From the NCBI GenBank assembly GCA_041739345.1, contig JBGSNZ010000038.1:1-64000 (forward strand): a stretch of 64,000 nt of DNA, read 5' to 3'. The position numbers were made by a program, and so were the translations under genes. This document shows positions 23,692 to 33,749 of this stretch, in pieces. This DNA is from DIGJ01 sp041739345. GTDB lineage: Bacteria > Bacillota > Clostridia > Lachnospirales > Lachnospiraceae. The notes below the pieces were generated by a model. It ran no database searches. It saw only the letters and a program-made list of their open reading frames with translations, and had not been told where the DNA came from. Position 1 is the first letter of the stretch; each line of letters opens with the position of its first letter.

Positions 23692-26616
23692 CTATCCAAT
23701 TAAATTCTTGACCGTCTGAAACATATCTTTATTGTTTTCTATTTTGTTTTCACTTCCAACGACACATAGATGATCTGCATCGATGATTGCTTTTACGATA
23801 TCAGCGGTATCCTTGATTGATGACACCTGTGCTTTCAAAATCTGATCTCTTTCATTTTGCAAATCTGCTTCCGTTACGCCACAAAGATAAGCGCCATAGG
23901 AACGGCTTCCTTTTGCAGAAGGATTGAGCGGTACATCAAGACTACTAATTGCACCGATTACATATTTTGTCATGTCTCGGTCATCTACTTCAAATGCTTT
24001 TACATAATCATAAAGTCCTTTATATATTACATCGGTTTCTCTAAGATTTGGATCGCGATAAGAAGTAAAGTATCCGGTTCCGTTCATTGAGAATCCGCAC
24101 ATACATCCGTAAGCACCACCTTTTACCCGAATGTTGTTCCATAGATAATCATAACTCAATATTACTTTTAGCACACGAAGAGCTCCAGTATAAACTTTAC
24201 CACTTTCTTTGTAGCTTCCACATCTGGCAACATACTGTACCTGCCCTGGTGTCTTAAATCCTTCATTTTTTCCTTCTAACTTAAGTGCCTGGATAATTTC
24301 GCTTGTCTCTTCTGGCTCTTTTCCATCTAAGCTAGATAACCAATCTGGAAGTTCCTTTTCTAGAAGCTCATAACCTTCCTCATCAGCTGTAACGCTTATA
24401 ATCAAATTATCTTTCCGAAAGATGATATCCTTCCACTTTTTCAGTTCATTAATTAGATCCGCTTTCTTTTCGTCGAAATGGTTATCCATATAAGCGATGA
24501 AGTCATAGTAGGAAATACCTCCAACGAGTTCTTCAAACATTGCGCTCTCGGAAAAATAAGACATGGCGCGGTCTACAGCCGTAGTGTGTCCTTTCGATAC
24601 CATCTTCATTTCCATTCTGGAACGAGTTTCAAGAATGATTTCTTTCAATCGTTTTTCATCCTCTAAAATGGTATTACTAAGCATTTCTTTTACAAGTTCA
24701 ATAGCTTTTGAAAGCTTTGTATAAAGCATTTTTGTTCTAACTTCAAAGCAAGCTGTATACTCTCCATCAAATCCCTTTTTATTATAGACATTCAAATCAG
24801 ACACCAATCCGCCCGTATGGATATTTATTTCATTTGAGAACTCTAAAAATGTAAAGTTCTTGGTATCAACATAGCCTAGCATGGTTGATAGGAGACCAAA
24901 ATAGGAAGCTGCACTCTTATATTTGGTAACATCAAAACTAAAACGAAGGTACGCAATTTGATTTGTATGCATGTTATGGTGAAGAACTTTTACACCATCA
25001 ATTTCTTTTTCCTCATTATACAAAGGTTTACATTTTTTCCCGATGTCTTCTCGTGACAACAACGGAATCATTTCATTTTCTTCCTTGCTTGCAGGTGCCA
25101 TTTCATATTCGTGAAGATGGTTTGTATCTTTAATTAGTTTTTCGATTTCATTTTCTGATAAACTTGCTTTCACTGCTTCTAGTTTATCTTTCAGCTGCGC
25201 TTCTGCCCGATTTGTAAGCCCTGGTGATGGTTTTACGATAACGATGGCCGCATGATCGTTTTCGATTAAATATTTTCGAATCAACTGCTCATAGTATCCG
25301 GTGCCGATGGCTGCTTTTAAGAATTCAAATGTTTTGTCTGCACAAATATGAATAAATGGCTTTTCATCATCATAAAGCCAACTATCAAGAAGCTGAAGAC
25401 CGTACATCAAGCCTTTTGGAAATTGTCCATAGTCTGCTTCACGATAACGAAATTCAAAATAGTTGATTGCTCCTTCAAGAGATCGACGATCCATACCTTT
25501 TACTGCGATATTTGATAATGTATTTTTAATTAATCCTAAAAAGGCTTCTTTTTGAGATTCATTTGCATCCTTTGATATAATGGAAAACAATGGCTGTTTG
25601 ATTCCATTATCATAACTACTTAAAATATCTTTTCCAATACCTGCATCTAAAAGTGCCTGTTTAAGTGGTGCACCCGGAGCACTAAGCAATGCATATTCGA
25701 TTATTTGGAATGCCCAATATAATTTATCATCAAGACTTGTTTCGATTGCGACATTATAGCTAAGGAAGGTCTTATCTGTTTCTACTTCGCCCTCACTAAT
25801 GGAATACTCTTTCACTACTTCTTTCAACTCACCAAACGCATCCTGTGTATTGATTTCGGAATCAACTCCTTCTTTTTCAAAACGGCTCAGATAATGTTCA
25901 TCCATCCAACGTAGACGCTCTTCTACATTCATGTCGCCATATAAATAAATATAGCTATTGGAAGCATGATAGTATTTACGATGAAATTCAAGAAAGTCTT
26001 CATAGGTTAAGTCAGGTATAAACGAAGGGTCACCACCTGATTCTACTCCGTATGGAGTATTGGGAAGCATGGCTTGCTGAATTGCACGAAAAAGGATCTG
26101 ATCGGGTGAAGAAAAAGCTCCCTTCATTTCATTATATACAACACCATTATAGATAAGCTCTCCATCACTTTCCTCTAATTCATAATGCCATCCCTCTTGT
26201 TTAAAGATTTCTTCTTTTTTATAGATATTAGGGTAAAATACAGCATCCATATAAACATGCATTAAGTTTGCAAAATCCTTCTCATTACAGCTTGCAACTG
26301 GATAGAGTGTCTTATCCGGATATGTCATTGCATTTAAAAAGGTATTAAGTGAACCTTTTGAAAGTTCAATAAATGGATCTTTTGCCGGGAACTCGGCAGA
26401 ACCACAAAGCACGGTATGTTCGATGATATGTGCTACTCCGGTTGAATCATGAGGTGGTGTACGAAAACCAATGGAAAACACCTTATTGTCATCTTCATTT
26501 TGGATAACCACTACTCTGGCACCACTCCTTTTATGACGAAGTACCAGTCCTTCACTTTCAATTTCACTTAACTTTTCTTCTTTTAATACTTCATATTCAT
26601 TTAAATTAAAGCTCAT
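23692..26616 (-). CDS. M16C zinc peptidase (presequence-protease-like)
   Basis: This 974-residue insulinase-type metallopeptidase is of the PreP/falcilysin branch, which closes as a clam around short peptides. The inverted zinc motif is HIIEH in VAHIIEHTVLCGS near residue 65, with the distal Glu expected about 75 residues later (YNEMKGAFSS). The C-terminal half contains the inactive domain and RVKGGAYGCMCGFS, typical of the family. The start at MSFNLNEY is preceded by AAAGGAG. It overlaps the Cof-type phosphatase gene by 11 nt, so the pair is coupled. Confidence 0.92.
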   Translation of the reverse strand: MSFNLNEYEVLKEEKLSEIESEGLVLRHKRSGARVVVIQNEDDNKVFSIGFRTPPHDSTGVAHIIEHTVLCGSAEFPAKDPFIELSKGSLNTFLNAMTYPDKTLYPVASCNEKDFANLMHVYMDAVFYPNIYKKEEIFKQEGWHYELEESDGELIYNGVVYNEMKGAFSSPDQILFRAIQQAMLPNTPYGVESGGDPSFIPDLTYEDFLEFHRKYYHASNSYIYLYGDMNVEERLRWMDEHYLSRFEKEGVDSEINTQDAFGELKEVVKEYSISEGEVETDKTFLSYNVAIETSLDDKLYWAFQIIEYALLSAPGAPLKQALLDAGIGKDILSSYDNGIKQPLFSIISKDANESQKEAFLGLIKNTLSNIAVKGMDRRSLEGAINYFEFRYREADYGQFPKGLMYGLQLLDSWLYDDEKPFIHICADKTFEFLKAAIGTGYYEQLIRKYLIENDHAAIVIVKPSPGLTNRAEAQLKDKLEAVKASLSENEIEKLIKDTNHLHEYEMAPASKEENEMIPLLSREDIGKKCKPLYNEEKEIDGVKVLHHNMHTNQIAYLRFSFDVTKYKSAASYFGLLSTMLGYVDTKNFTFLEFSNEINIHTGGLVSDLNVYNKKGFDGEYTACFEVRTKMLYTKLSKAIELVKEMLSNTILEDEKRLKEIILETRSRMEMKMVSKGHTTAVDRAMSYFSESAMFEELVGGISYYDFIAYMDNHFDEKKADLINELKKWKDIIFRKDNLIISVTADEEGYELLEKELPDWLSSLDGKEPEETSEIIQALKLEGKNEGFKTPGQVQYVARCGSYKESGKVYTGALRVLKVILSYDYLWNNIRVKGGAYGCMCGFSMNGTGYFTSYRDPNLRETDVIYKGLYDYVKAFEVDDRDMTKYVIGAISSLDVPLNPSAKGSRSYGAYLCGVTEADLQNERDQILKAQVSSIKDTADIVKAIIDADHLCVVGSENKIENNKDMFQTVKNLIG

Positions 26617-27433
26617 ACTCTGACTCCTTTTCAATAAATCTCTCAATTACATATGCAATTCCGTCCTCATCGTTGGAATACGTAATAAAGTCAGCTTCAT
26701 TTCTAACAGCTTCTTGCGCATTTTCCATTGCAACACCTAGTCCCGCAAATCGAATCATCGTTAAATCATTAAACCCATCCCCACAACAAATCATTTGTTT
26801 TCTTGTAAGTCCAACGTGATTTAATAATTTACTAAGTGAATATGCCTTATCTATGTTCCTTGGCATAATTTCCAAGAAAAATGGTTCTGACTTATATATA
26901 TTTAAATATTCTCCAAATTTTTGTTTTAATACTGTCTCAGCATGAAGGATTTTGTCTGGATGCGCTGTTAGCAGGCATTTATTAACTGGAAAATTTATGT
27001 AAGATGCAAAATCATCTACTTCCTTCATTGGTATTCCATTTACCCTGGACTCGAGCTGATTATACTCATCTATTCCATTACCTAAAATAATTTCATCTTC
27101 TTCATATGTTAAGATTCCTACCTCTAATTCTTTTACTGCCTTAAAGATATCTGGAATCATTTCTTTTGGTAATACTTTATTATAGATAATTTCTTTTGTT
27201 TTAACATCAATAATTCTTGCTCCGTTAAAAGAAAGAATATATCCTTCGTACTTATCTAAGCAAAGCTCCTTGGCAAGTTTTACAATTCCTGCGGTAGGTC
27301 TTCCAGATGCCAGTACCACTTTAACGCCATCTTCTTGTATCTTCATCAATGCTTGTTTGGTTTTTGGTGTAATAACCTTTTGGGTATTTGTCAGCGTTCC
27401 GTCCAAATCAAGCACAATCATCTCGTATGCCAT
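26606..27433 (-). CDS. Cof-type HAD-IIB phosphatase
   Basis: This 275-residue soluble hydrolase acts on sugar phosphates or nucleotides such as FMN or PLP in relatives (YidA, YwpJ). Motif I is LDLDGTLTN at residues 8-16, motif II is LASGRPT, and motif IV is CCGDGFNDLTMI; the type IIB cap lies between, and the C-terminal SNDEDGIAYVIE is typical of Cof proteins. AGGAGATTTTC precedes the ATG. It is the first gene of an operon with the M16 peptidase. The substrate is not predictable. Confidence 0.9.
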   Translation of the reverse strand: MAYEMIVLDLDGTLTNTQKVITPKTKQALMKIQEDGVKVVLASGRPTAGIVKLAKELCLDKYEGYILSFNGARIIDVKTKEIIYNKVLPKEMIPDIFKAVKELEVGILTYEEDEIILGNGIDEYNQLESRVNGIPMKEVDDFASYINFPVNKCLLTAHPDKILHAETVLKQKFGEYLNIYKSEPFFLEIMPRNIDKAYSLSKLLNHVGLTRKQMICCGDGFNDLTMIRFAGLGVAMENAQEAVRNEADFITYSNDEDGIAYVIERFIEKESEYEL

Positions 27434-27487
27434 GAAAATCTCCTGTCTGCATGTATCTTATGCATTTTTACTTGTCTACATTGTGTG

Positions 27488-27506
27488 CCATTCTATCATA
27501 GAATGG
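27488..27506. repeat. 19-bp inverted repeat in a divergent promoter region
   Basis: CCATTCTA and TAGAATGG (8-bp arms, 3-bp spacer) sit between the divergent HAD and DUF1461 genes. It is short and without a T-run, so an operator is more likely than a terminator. Confidence 0.4.
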
Positions 27507-27593
27507 AAAATTTAGCAAGACGCTCCCATTCCATTTATGATATACTATAAGAATATCAAAACAACTATTTATTGTAAAGAAAAGGATGCCCTT

Positions 27594-28247
27594 ATGAAAC
27601 AAACATTACTTTCTATTTATAGTGGTATATTATTTACCATTCTCTTCATTTCACTCGGTTTATGTGTCTCAATTTTTTTCAAGTCTTTTTATTATATGGA
27701 GATTGATCGGTTAAATATCGTGGAAAACAGTGGATATCCCAAAGAGGAAATCAAAGAAAATTACAATGCACTGATTGAGTATTGTTCCCCTTTCAATAAC
27801 AAAGAATTAAAATTCCCAACTTTTTCTTCCTCAAAAGAAGCATTAATCCATTTTGAAGAAGTAAAGAAAATCTTTAATTATATCTTACTCGGCGGTTTTA
27901 TTTCTTTACTTTTACTTATTACTATTATTTATCAAAAGAAAAAAGCAAAGGAGTTTCGCTATTTACGCTCCTCTGCTCTTATCACTGTGATACTGCCGCT
28001 TCTTGTTGCATTTGCATGCAGTATAAACTTCAACAAAACTTTTATTCTATTTCATAAGATTGCTTTCCGTAATGATTATTGGATTTTTTCACCCAAAACA
28101 GATCCTATCATAACTGTTTTACCGGAACAGTTTTTTTTGGATGCTGCTATATTGATTGTATCTTTTGTTATCTTAGGAAGCATTCTTTTAGAAATTAATT
28201 ATCGCAGACAAAAAAGGGTTAATACGGAAGAAATATCTCAAAGGTAG
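27594..28247 (+). CDS. TIGR01906/DUF1461 integral membrane protein
   Basis: A 217-residue membrane protein with an N-terminal transmembrane helix, a soluble loop and three more helices. The loop before the last helix has FHKIAFRNDYWIFSPKTDPI, a conserved signature of the TIGR01906/DUF1461 family. The function is unknown. The start at MKQTLLS is preceded by AAAAGGA. Its 3' end overlaps the convergent PhoR-like gene by 29 nt. Confidence 0.8.
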   Translation: MKQTLLSIYSGILFTILFISLGLCVSIFFKSFYYMEIDRLNIVENSGYPKEEIKENYNALIEYCSPFNNKELKFPTFSSSKEALIHFEEVKKIFNYILLGGFISLLLLITIIYQKKKAKEFRYLRSSALITVILPLLVAFACSINFNKTFILFHKIAFRNDYWIFSPKTDPIITVLPEQFFLDAAILIVSFVILGSILLEINYRRQKRVNTEEISQR

Positions 28248-29934
28248 TTCCCTTTCCCACTTCACTATCCACTTTGATTCGCCCATCATAAAGCTCTACA
28301 ATGTGCTTTACGATGGAGAGTCCTAGACCAGTACCTCCCTGTTTTCTAGAACGACTCTTATCTACACGATAAAATCGTTCAAAAATGCGAGACAAATGTT
28401 CCCTCTCTATTCCGATTCCCGTATCTTCTACTCTAATGTATAAATTATTATTTGCCTCCATACATGTCAGCTTTACACTTCCTACTTCGGTATATTTACA
28501 CGCATTGTCCAATAAATTTATTAACAGTTCCTTTAAACGACCGGGATTACAGTAATACGGACGAATGTAAGGTTCTACCTCTATTTTCAATTTTACTTCA
28601 CCCGAAAACTCGGATTCCAACAAAGCTTTTACTTCATTAATAACGCGGTTTACGTTACATGATTCCACATCAACATCCTGTTTTGACTCAATTTCAGATA
28701 ATAGTAAAATATCCTGGATCAAATCAGACAAACGTTCCGCCTCAATATCTATAATATCTAAAAATCGTAAAGCAACCTTCTGATCCTCCATTGCTCCATT
28801 TTTTAGTGTATCAACAAATCCGCGTATGGAAGTAAGTGGCGTTTTTAACTCGTGCGTAACATTCGAAACAAAATCACTTCGCATATTTTCAAGTCTCTTA
28901 ATTTCTGTTGTGTCTTCTATAATAAGTAATACTCCAATGGTGGAATTTTCATCGGCAAGAGGTGTTGCTGTCGTGCGAATAAAATACCCGTTCCAAGTTC
29001 CTTCCTTTACATAATCAATTTCATTCTTTTTAGAAAAAGCTATGGCTTCATAGATACTTTCATTATGCACTTCATTATAGAACTGGCATCCCAGATAGTC
29101 TTTATTTGGATTTCCAACCATATCTGCAAACTTCGAATTATAGAATAGGACTTTATTGCTTTGGTCAATTGCTACAACGCCGCCTTGAATACTCGATAGC
29201 ATGGTTTCCAATTCAATATTTCTACTAACCAGACTCTGAATGGTCTCTTTTAAATTTTCACTCATGCGGTTAAAAGAACCTGCTAATCTTCCGATTTGAT
29301 CTTTCTCCTTTGTATAAATCGTTGTATTATAATCTCCATGTGAAATTTTTTCTGCTGCACTGGTAATATCTTCAATTGGCTTTGTTAATTTCTTACTAAA
29401 TACATATGCAATAAAAAGAGCCACTACAAGACAAACCGCTGCTACTAAAATAGCCGCTTGTATCATATAGTCTCGCATGACTGAGACTTCCTTCATAGGA
29501 ACAGACGCACGAAGTACACCTTGGAAAAAATCATTATTTATTGGAATTGCACTATAGCAATAGGTTTCTTTTAAGGTCTGCGAATAGCGAATTGCATATC
29601 CTTCCTTACCATCTAAAGCTTTTTTTATCTCGGTACGATTTTTGTGATTTTCTAAGACTCCATCACTACCGGAATCTGCTAAAACATCTCCATTTTTATC
29701 TATGATGGTAATGCGAATATTATTCTTTTCACTATAGGTGTCTACAAAATTGTCATAATCCCCATTTAATGCTTCAAATGTAAACAAATCACCCAAATAT
29801 CTAGCCTGCATCAAATAATATTCTTTGCTTTGATTTGAAATAAGGGAATATCCCTTACCCCAAAAAGCGGTTAGGGATATTCCCAGTGCAGCAATAATTA
29901 TAAATACATAGGACAAATATAGTTTTCGTTTCAT
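28219..29934 (-). CDS. phoR: PhoR-type sensor histidine kinase
   Basis: The 571-residue kinase has TM1 at about 7-25, an extracellular sensing domain up to residue 155, TM2 at about 158-178, HAMP (KKLTKPIEDITSAAEKISHG), a PAS domain around 240-340, HisKA with H361 in FVSNVTHELKTPLTS, and a HATPase domain with N-box NLLDNACKYT and G-boxes DTGIGI, GTGLGLSI. Architecture and context, next to the phosphate regulator and a Na/Pi transporter behind PhoP boxes, indicate PhoR. A 4-nt overlap joins it to the regulator. Confidence 0.9.
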   Translation of the reverse strand: MKRKLYLSYVFIIIAALGISLTAFWGKGYSLISNQSKEYYLMQARYLGDLFTFEALNGDYDNFVDTYSEKNNIRITIIDKNGDVLADSGSDGVLENHKNRTEIKKALDGKEGYAIRYSQTLKETYCYSAIPINNDFFQGVLRASVPMKEVSVMRDYMIQAAILVAAVCLVVALFIAYVFSKKLTKPIEDITSAAEKISHGDYNTTIYTKEKDQIGRLAGSFNRMSENLKETIQSLVSRNIELETMLSSIQGGVVAIDQSNKVLFYNSKFADMVGNPNKDYLGCQFYNEVHNESIYEAIAFSKKNEIDYVKEGTWNGYFIRTTATPLADENSTIGVLLIIEDTTEIKRLENMRSDFVSNVTHELKTPLTSIRGFVDTLKNGAMEDQKVALRFLDIIDIEAERLSDLIQDILLLSEIESKQDVDVESCNVNRVINEVKALLESEFSGEVKLKIEVEPYIRPYYCNPGRLKELLINLLDNACKYTEVGSVKLTCMEANNNLYIRVEDTGIGIEREHLSRIFERFYRVDKSRSRKQGGTGLGLSIVKHIVELYDGRIKVDSEVGKGTTFEIFLPY

Positions 29935-30632
29935 AGTATTTTGTAGCCAACTCCTCGCACTGTTTTTATAATTTCCGGATTTGTGTCATCCTTCTCTATC
30001 TTTTTACGAAGATTGCTTACATGAACATCTACGGTTCTAGTCTCGCCCTCAAAATCATAACCCCAAATTTTTTCAAGTAAACGATCTCTTGAATATACAA
30101 TTCCCTGATTCTTTGCTAGCAAATATAACAATTCAAATTCCTTCAATGATAATTCAATTGGCTGGTCACCTACAGATACTGTTCTTCTTTCTTTATCAAT
30201 CACCACATCATGAATCGTTATTAGATTGGAATCATCCTTTTTCTCTGCTTGCATCATACCACCGGTGCTTCTTCGAAGCACCGCTTTGATTCGTGCCATC
30301 AATTCGTGAATACCAAAGGGCTTACATAAAAAATCGTCTGCACCGACTTCTAATCCTACTACTTTATTAATTTCTTCATTCTTTGCAGTCAATAAAATAA
30401 TCGCAAGATTTCGGTATGCCTCGTTCATTCGTACCTGCTTGATCACTTCGATTCCATCCATTCCAGGAAGCATCCAGTCAAGTAAAACCAAATCAACTTT
30501 GTTTTCCTTTAAAACTTCGAGTGCCATTTCTCCAGTTTCTGCTTTTAAGACATGATATCCTGCCTTTTCTAAGTTATAACTTATCAACTCCAGAATATGT
30601 TCTTCATCGTCCACTGCTAGAATAGTCTGCAT
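29931..30632 (-). CDS. phoP: PhoB/PhoP-type response regulator
   Basis: An OmpR-family regulator of 233 residues with receiver pocket D8-D9, phosphoacceptor D52 in LVLLDWMLPGMDG, and K in CKPFG. The winged helix ends VDVHVSNLRKKIEKD and TVRGVGYKI. It lies in an operon-like run: transporter, regulator, kinase, all leftwards, with 15 nt after the transporter. The phased TTTACA repeats before the transporter (32383-32432) match the PhoP box of Bacillus, so it probably drives this operon under phosphate starvation. Confidence 0.9.
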   Translation of the reverse strand: MQTILAVDDEEHILELISYNLEKAGYHVLKAETGEMALEVLKENKVDLVLLDWMLPGMDGIEVIKQVRMNEAYRNLAIILLTAKNEEINKVVGLEVGADDFLCKPFGIHELMARIKAVLRRSTGGMMQAEKKDDSNLITIHDVVIDKERRTVSVGDQPIELSLKEFELLYLLAKNQGIVYSRDRLLEKIWGYDFEGETRTVDVHVSNLRKKIEKDDTNPEIIKTVRGVGYKIL

Positions 30633-30647
30633 ACCTAACCCTACTTT

Positions 30648-32318
30648 CTATTTTTGATCTTCATTTTCTTCTTGTACATATTGTGCAATATTTTCTGCAT
30701 GGTCGGAAACACGCTCTAAGTTACTTAAAACATCGGTAAATAAAACTCCCGTCTGTGCAGTACATTGATTCTTTCCAAGACGTTCCACATGTCTAGCGCG
30801 ATATATTTTTTCTAGTCGGTCAACGGTTTCTTCACATTCCATTTCTTTTTCGATAAATTCTTTTTTCCCAGTTTGACGAGCGTTAATGGCTGATTCATAA
30901 GAATCAATCGATTTATTAAACATATTCTCCAAATCGTCTTTCGCCTCATCAGAAAACTTATTATTATTTTCAATATTAGCCTGTGCAAGTTCCACTAAAT
31001 TTTCACAGTGATCTCCAACGCGTTCGATATCACTAACACTATATAGTAAGTTTTTAATTAACATATGCTGGCTGTCATTGAGCGATAAGTTATTAATCTT
31101 TACCAGATATTCTGTCAGTTGATTTTCATATCCATTGATAACAACTTCGCCTTTAAATACTTCCGCTATAGCAGTCTCATTGTTATCAAGAATCGCAGTC
31201 TTTGCTTTCTTTAAGCTCTCCAACGTAAAAAATCCCATATTGACAACTTCTTGTACTGCACGTTCTACTGCAAAACTAGGGCTTTCAAAGATACGTTCGT
31301 CCAAACGATTCTCAAGCTCCTCCAATGCGTTTTCTTGATTTTCCTCATCCTTACCACTTCGGACAATTACACCAGAAAGCTTAACTAATCCATTTGCAAA
31401 AGGAAGCAAAAGTAAGGTATTTGATATATTAAACACGGTATGGAAAATAGAAATTTCAACACTATTGAGCTTTCTTCCAGCCCATTCCGGCATGATTGTA
31501 AACACTAAGAAGCCTATGATGCCAAAAATGGCTGCTCCAATTACATTGAATAAAAGATGAATCACTGCCGCTCTCTTTGCCGTTCTATGTGCACCTGCAC
31601 TCGAAATTAAAGCGGTAACGCAAGTACCAATATTTTGGCCTAATGTAATAAAAACAGCAGCACTCCAGCTAACAACACCATTCATAGCAAGTGTCTGCAA
31701 AATACCAACTGAAGCAGATGAACTTTGAATAATGGCTGTAATTATTGTTCCAGTTAATATACCAAGTACTGGATTTGCGCCGAATACAGAAAATGCTTTT
31801 GCAAAAATTGGGGCATCTCGATACGGTTTAATAGACCCAGACATAAAGCTAAGTCCGATGAATAGTAAACTAAAGCCAACTAGAATTTCTCCTACTTGTC
31901 TCTTCTTACTATCCTTAGAAAAAAGTAAGATAAAAGCGCCGACTCCGATTATGACAGGAGCATAAAATTCTGGCTTTAATAGTTCTCCCCATTCATTCAT
32001 AGATACAAGCCAAGCTGTGATAGTGGTACCAATATTGGCACCCATAATAACCCCAACTGCCTGCGTTAAGTCAAATAATCCTGCATTTACAAATCCAACT
32101 ACCATAACTGTAGTTGCAGAGCTGCTTTGAATGATTGCAGTAATGAGGGCTCCCACGCTTATTGCTAATAAGCGGTTGCTTGTTAAAGCTTTTAAAAGAC
32201 TTTTCATTCGATTACCAGCGGTTTTTTGTAAGCCGTCAGCCATTGCATTCATTCCATATAGAAACATTCCCAATCCACCAATAAATTGGAATAGCATCTT
32301 TACATCATTCATTGACAT
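30648..32318 (-). CDS. Na/Pi-cotransporter family protein with PhoU-like domain
   Basis: The 556-residue membrane protein has two repeated halves with the QSSSATTVMVVGFVNAG and QSSSASVGILQTLAMNG motifs, which form the substrate and sodium site of the PNaS family, and about eight to ten helices. From about residue 340 a soluble PhoU-like helical region follows (NLLYSVSDIERVGDHCENLVEL and LSNLERVSDHAENIAQY). AAGGAGAAACT precedes the start. Its location before phoP/phoR and behind a Pho box makes phosphate uptake or export likely. Confidence 0.9.
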   Translation of the reverse strand: MSMNDVKMLFQFIGGLGMFLYGMNAMADGLQKTAGNRMKSLLKALTSNRLLAISVGALITAIIQSSSATTVMVVGFVNAGLFDLTQAVGVIMGANIGTTITAWLVSMNEWGELLKPEFYAPVIIGVGAFILLFSKDSKKRQVGEILVGFSLLFIGLSFMSGSIKPYRDAPIFAKAFSVFGANPVLGILTGTIITAIIQSSSASVGILQTLAMNGVVSWSAAVFITLGQNIGTCVTALISSAGAHRTAKRAAVIHLLFNVIGAAIFGIIGFLVFTIMPEWAGRKLNSVEISIFHTVFNISNTLLLLPFANGLVKLSGVIVRSGKDEENQENALEELENRLDERIFESPSFAVERAVQEVVNMGFFTLESLKKAKTAILDNNETAIAEVFKGEVVINGYENQLTEYLVKINNLSLNDSQHMLIKNLLYSVSDIERVGDHCENLVELAQANIENNNKFSDEAKDDLENMFNKSIDSYESAINARQTGKKEFIEKEMECEETVDRLEKIYRARHVERLGKNQCTAQTGVLFTDVLSNLERVSDHAENIAQYVQEENEDQK

Positions 32319-32358
32319 AATAGTTTCTCCTTAGTTGTACTTTGTTTTTTCCTTTTCT

Positions 32359-32432
32359 ATTGTAAGCAATACCGCTTAATATTATTAAAACAATGTTAAG
32401 AAAATAAAATGTGAATGTAAAGTTTTTGTAAA
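32359..32432 (-). promoter_or_regulatory. PhoP-box promoter of the phosphate operon
   Basis: On the minus strand five hexamers at exactly 11-bp spacing read TTTACA, TTTACA, ATTTTA, TTAACA and TTAATA (32432 down to 32383), followed by TACAAT as -10 (32359-32364). Repeated TT(A/T/C)ACA at 11-bp phase is the PhoP box described in Bacillus. The operon encodes phosphate regulators. Confidence 0.75.
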
Positions 32433-32445
32433 GAAAATATTTACA

Positions 32446-32925
32446 TTACAAATTTAAGGTTATTTCACGCTGTTCGCTTTGATATTCACGAAACTTAATT
32501 TTCGCTGAATACATCATCCGTTTCGATGCCTTCACAGAATCCGTATCTGCATATTTGTCACTATTATAAATGACTTCTTTGATACCTGCTTGTATCAATG
32601 CCTTTGTACATTCATTGCAAGGAAACAAGGTTGTATATATTTTTGCACCTTCCATATTGGTACCACTATAGTTTAAAAGTGCATTAAGTTCTGCATGACA
32701 TACAAATAAATACTTTGTATCCATAGGGTTTCCGTCACGCTCCCATGGATATTCATCATCTGAGCAACCACGTGGCATGCCATTATAACCCAATGATAAT
32801 ATTTTATTATCTTGGCTTACAATGCAGGCTCCAACACTTGTACTTGGGTCTTTGCTTCTCATAGCAGACAAGGTAGCAATACCCATAAAATAGGTATCCC
32901 AAGATAAATAATCTTCTCGTTTCAT
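32446..32925 (-). CDS. comEB: dCMP/cytidine deaminase family protein (ComEB-like)
   Basis: Zinc-dependent deaminase converting dCMP to dUMP for thymidylate synthesis. The 159-residue product has CHAELNAL (zinc ligand His and proton-shuttle Glu) and PCNEC (two Cys ligands), plus SVGACIV and GYNGMPRGC typical of dCMP deaminases. The start at MKREDYLSW is chosen for its AGGAGG site; the longer frame adds 14 residues without one. Confidence 0.9.
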   Translation of the reverse strand: MKREDYLSWDTYFMGIATLSAMRSKDPSTSVGACIVSQDNKILSLGYNGMPRGCSDDEYPWERDGNPMDTKYLFVCHAELNALLNYSGTNMEGAKIYTTLFPCNECTKALIQAGIKEVIYNSDKYADTDSVKASKRMMYSAKIKFREYQSEQREITLNL

Positions 32926-33015
32926 ATCATGCCTCCTAGCATCCATAACTTTACTTAATACTTTCATTCTACTAGACTTAAATACACCTGTCTATTTAAA
33001 TTTAACTTATATTAC

Positions 33016-33708
33016 TTATTTTATAACATCCGATTCTTCTGCTTTTAAAAAAACATCTTCTTTAAAGATTTTCCATTTCTCTTCATTTTCCACAAAATAT
33101 TTTGGACAATTTTTACCAGTTACATCGTAATGCCTTATAATATCATCACTAGTTAGATTGTATTCGCCCGCAAGCCACGCAGTAAGCGTTACCAATGATT
33201 GATAAGTTTCTTCTGTAAACTTCCCGTCTTCCTTCGGATGACAACATTCGATAGAAATGGTATCTTCATTGCGTTCATTTGAAGCATACGCTATTTCACC
33301 TAGTGGAATGCATTGAATAATCGTTCCATCTAATCCTATGATAAAGTGGCTACTTACCTTTGTAGTATGCGTATCTTTTAGATTCTCAAAATAATGCTGA
33401 TTCTCCCATCCCGTTGTCCCGGGATTGGCGGTATAATGAACAACAACTCCATTCACCTCATAAAGAGGTGTCTGTGGTCTGGAATATTCATTTGGAGTTA
33501 ATAACGCCTCTTCTATTTCTGGCTTTTTAGTTTTTGGAGTAGCGCTTACTGTCTCCTTCAAATCATTCATTTTTGCATAAATAGTTCCAAAAGACAGGCA
33601 AACCAAAATAAGCATTGCTACGCCAATAAGCGTAACAATGCTCCAACGAATCACTCTATTTATGGTTTTTCTTCTTACCCATTCTTTTCTCGTTAATCTC
33701 TTTTTCAT
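33016..33708 (-). CDS. membrane-anchored N-acetylmuramoyl-L-alanine amidase
   Basis: This 230-residue protein has a basic N-terminus, one transmembrane anchor (about 22-42) and an extracellular amidase_2/PGRP domain. Zinc ligands are the His in VVHYTANPGT, the His in IRHYDVTGKNCP and the Cys after it; ISIECCHP lies between. It should cleave the bond between N-acetylmuramic acid and L-alanine in peptidoglycan. The start at M9 of the longest frame is preferred, with AGGA 8 nt upstream. It lies between guaB and the deaminase on the same strand without overlap. Confidence 0.88.
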   Translation of the reverse strand: MKKRLTRKEWVRRKTINRVIRWSIVTLIGVAMLILVCLSFGTIYAKMNDLKETVSATPKTKKPEIEEALLTPNEYSRPQTPLYEVNGVVVHYTANPGTTGWENQHYFENLKDTHTTKVSSHFIIGLDGTIIQCIPLGEIAYASNERNEDTISIECCHPKEDGKFTEETYQSLVTLTAWLAGEYNLTSDDIIRHYDVTGKNCPKYFVENEEKWKIFKEDVFLKAEESDVIK

Positions 33709-33749
33709 ATTCTTTATCCTAAGTGATTCCATTCATCGTTAAAAGCAAA

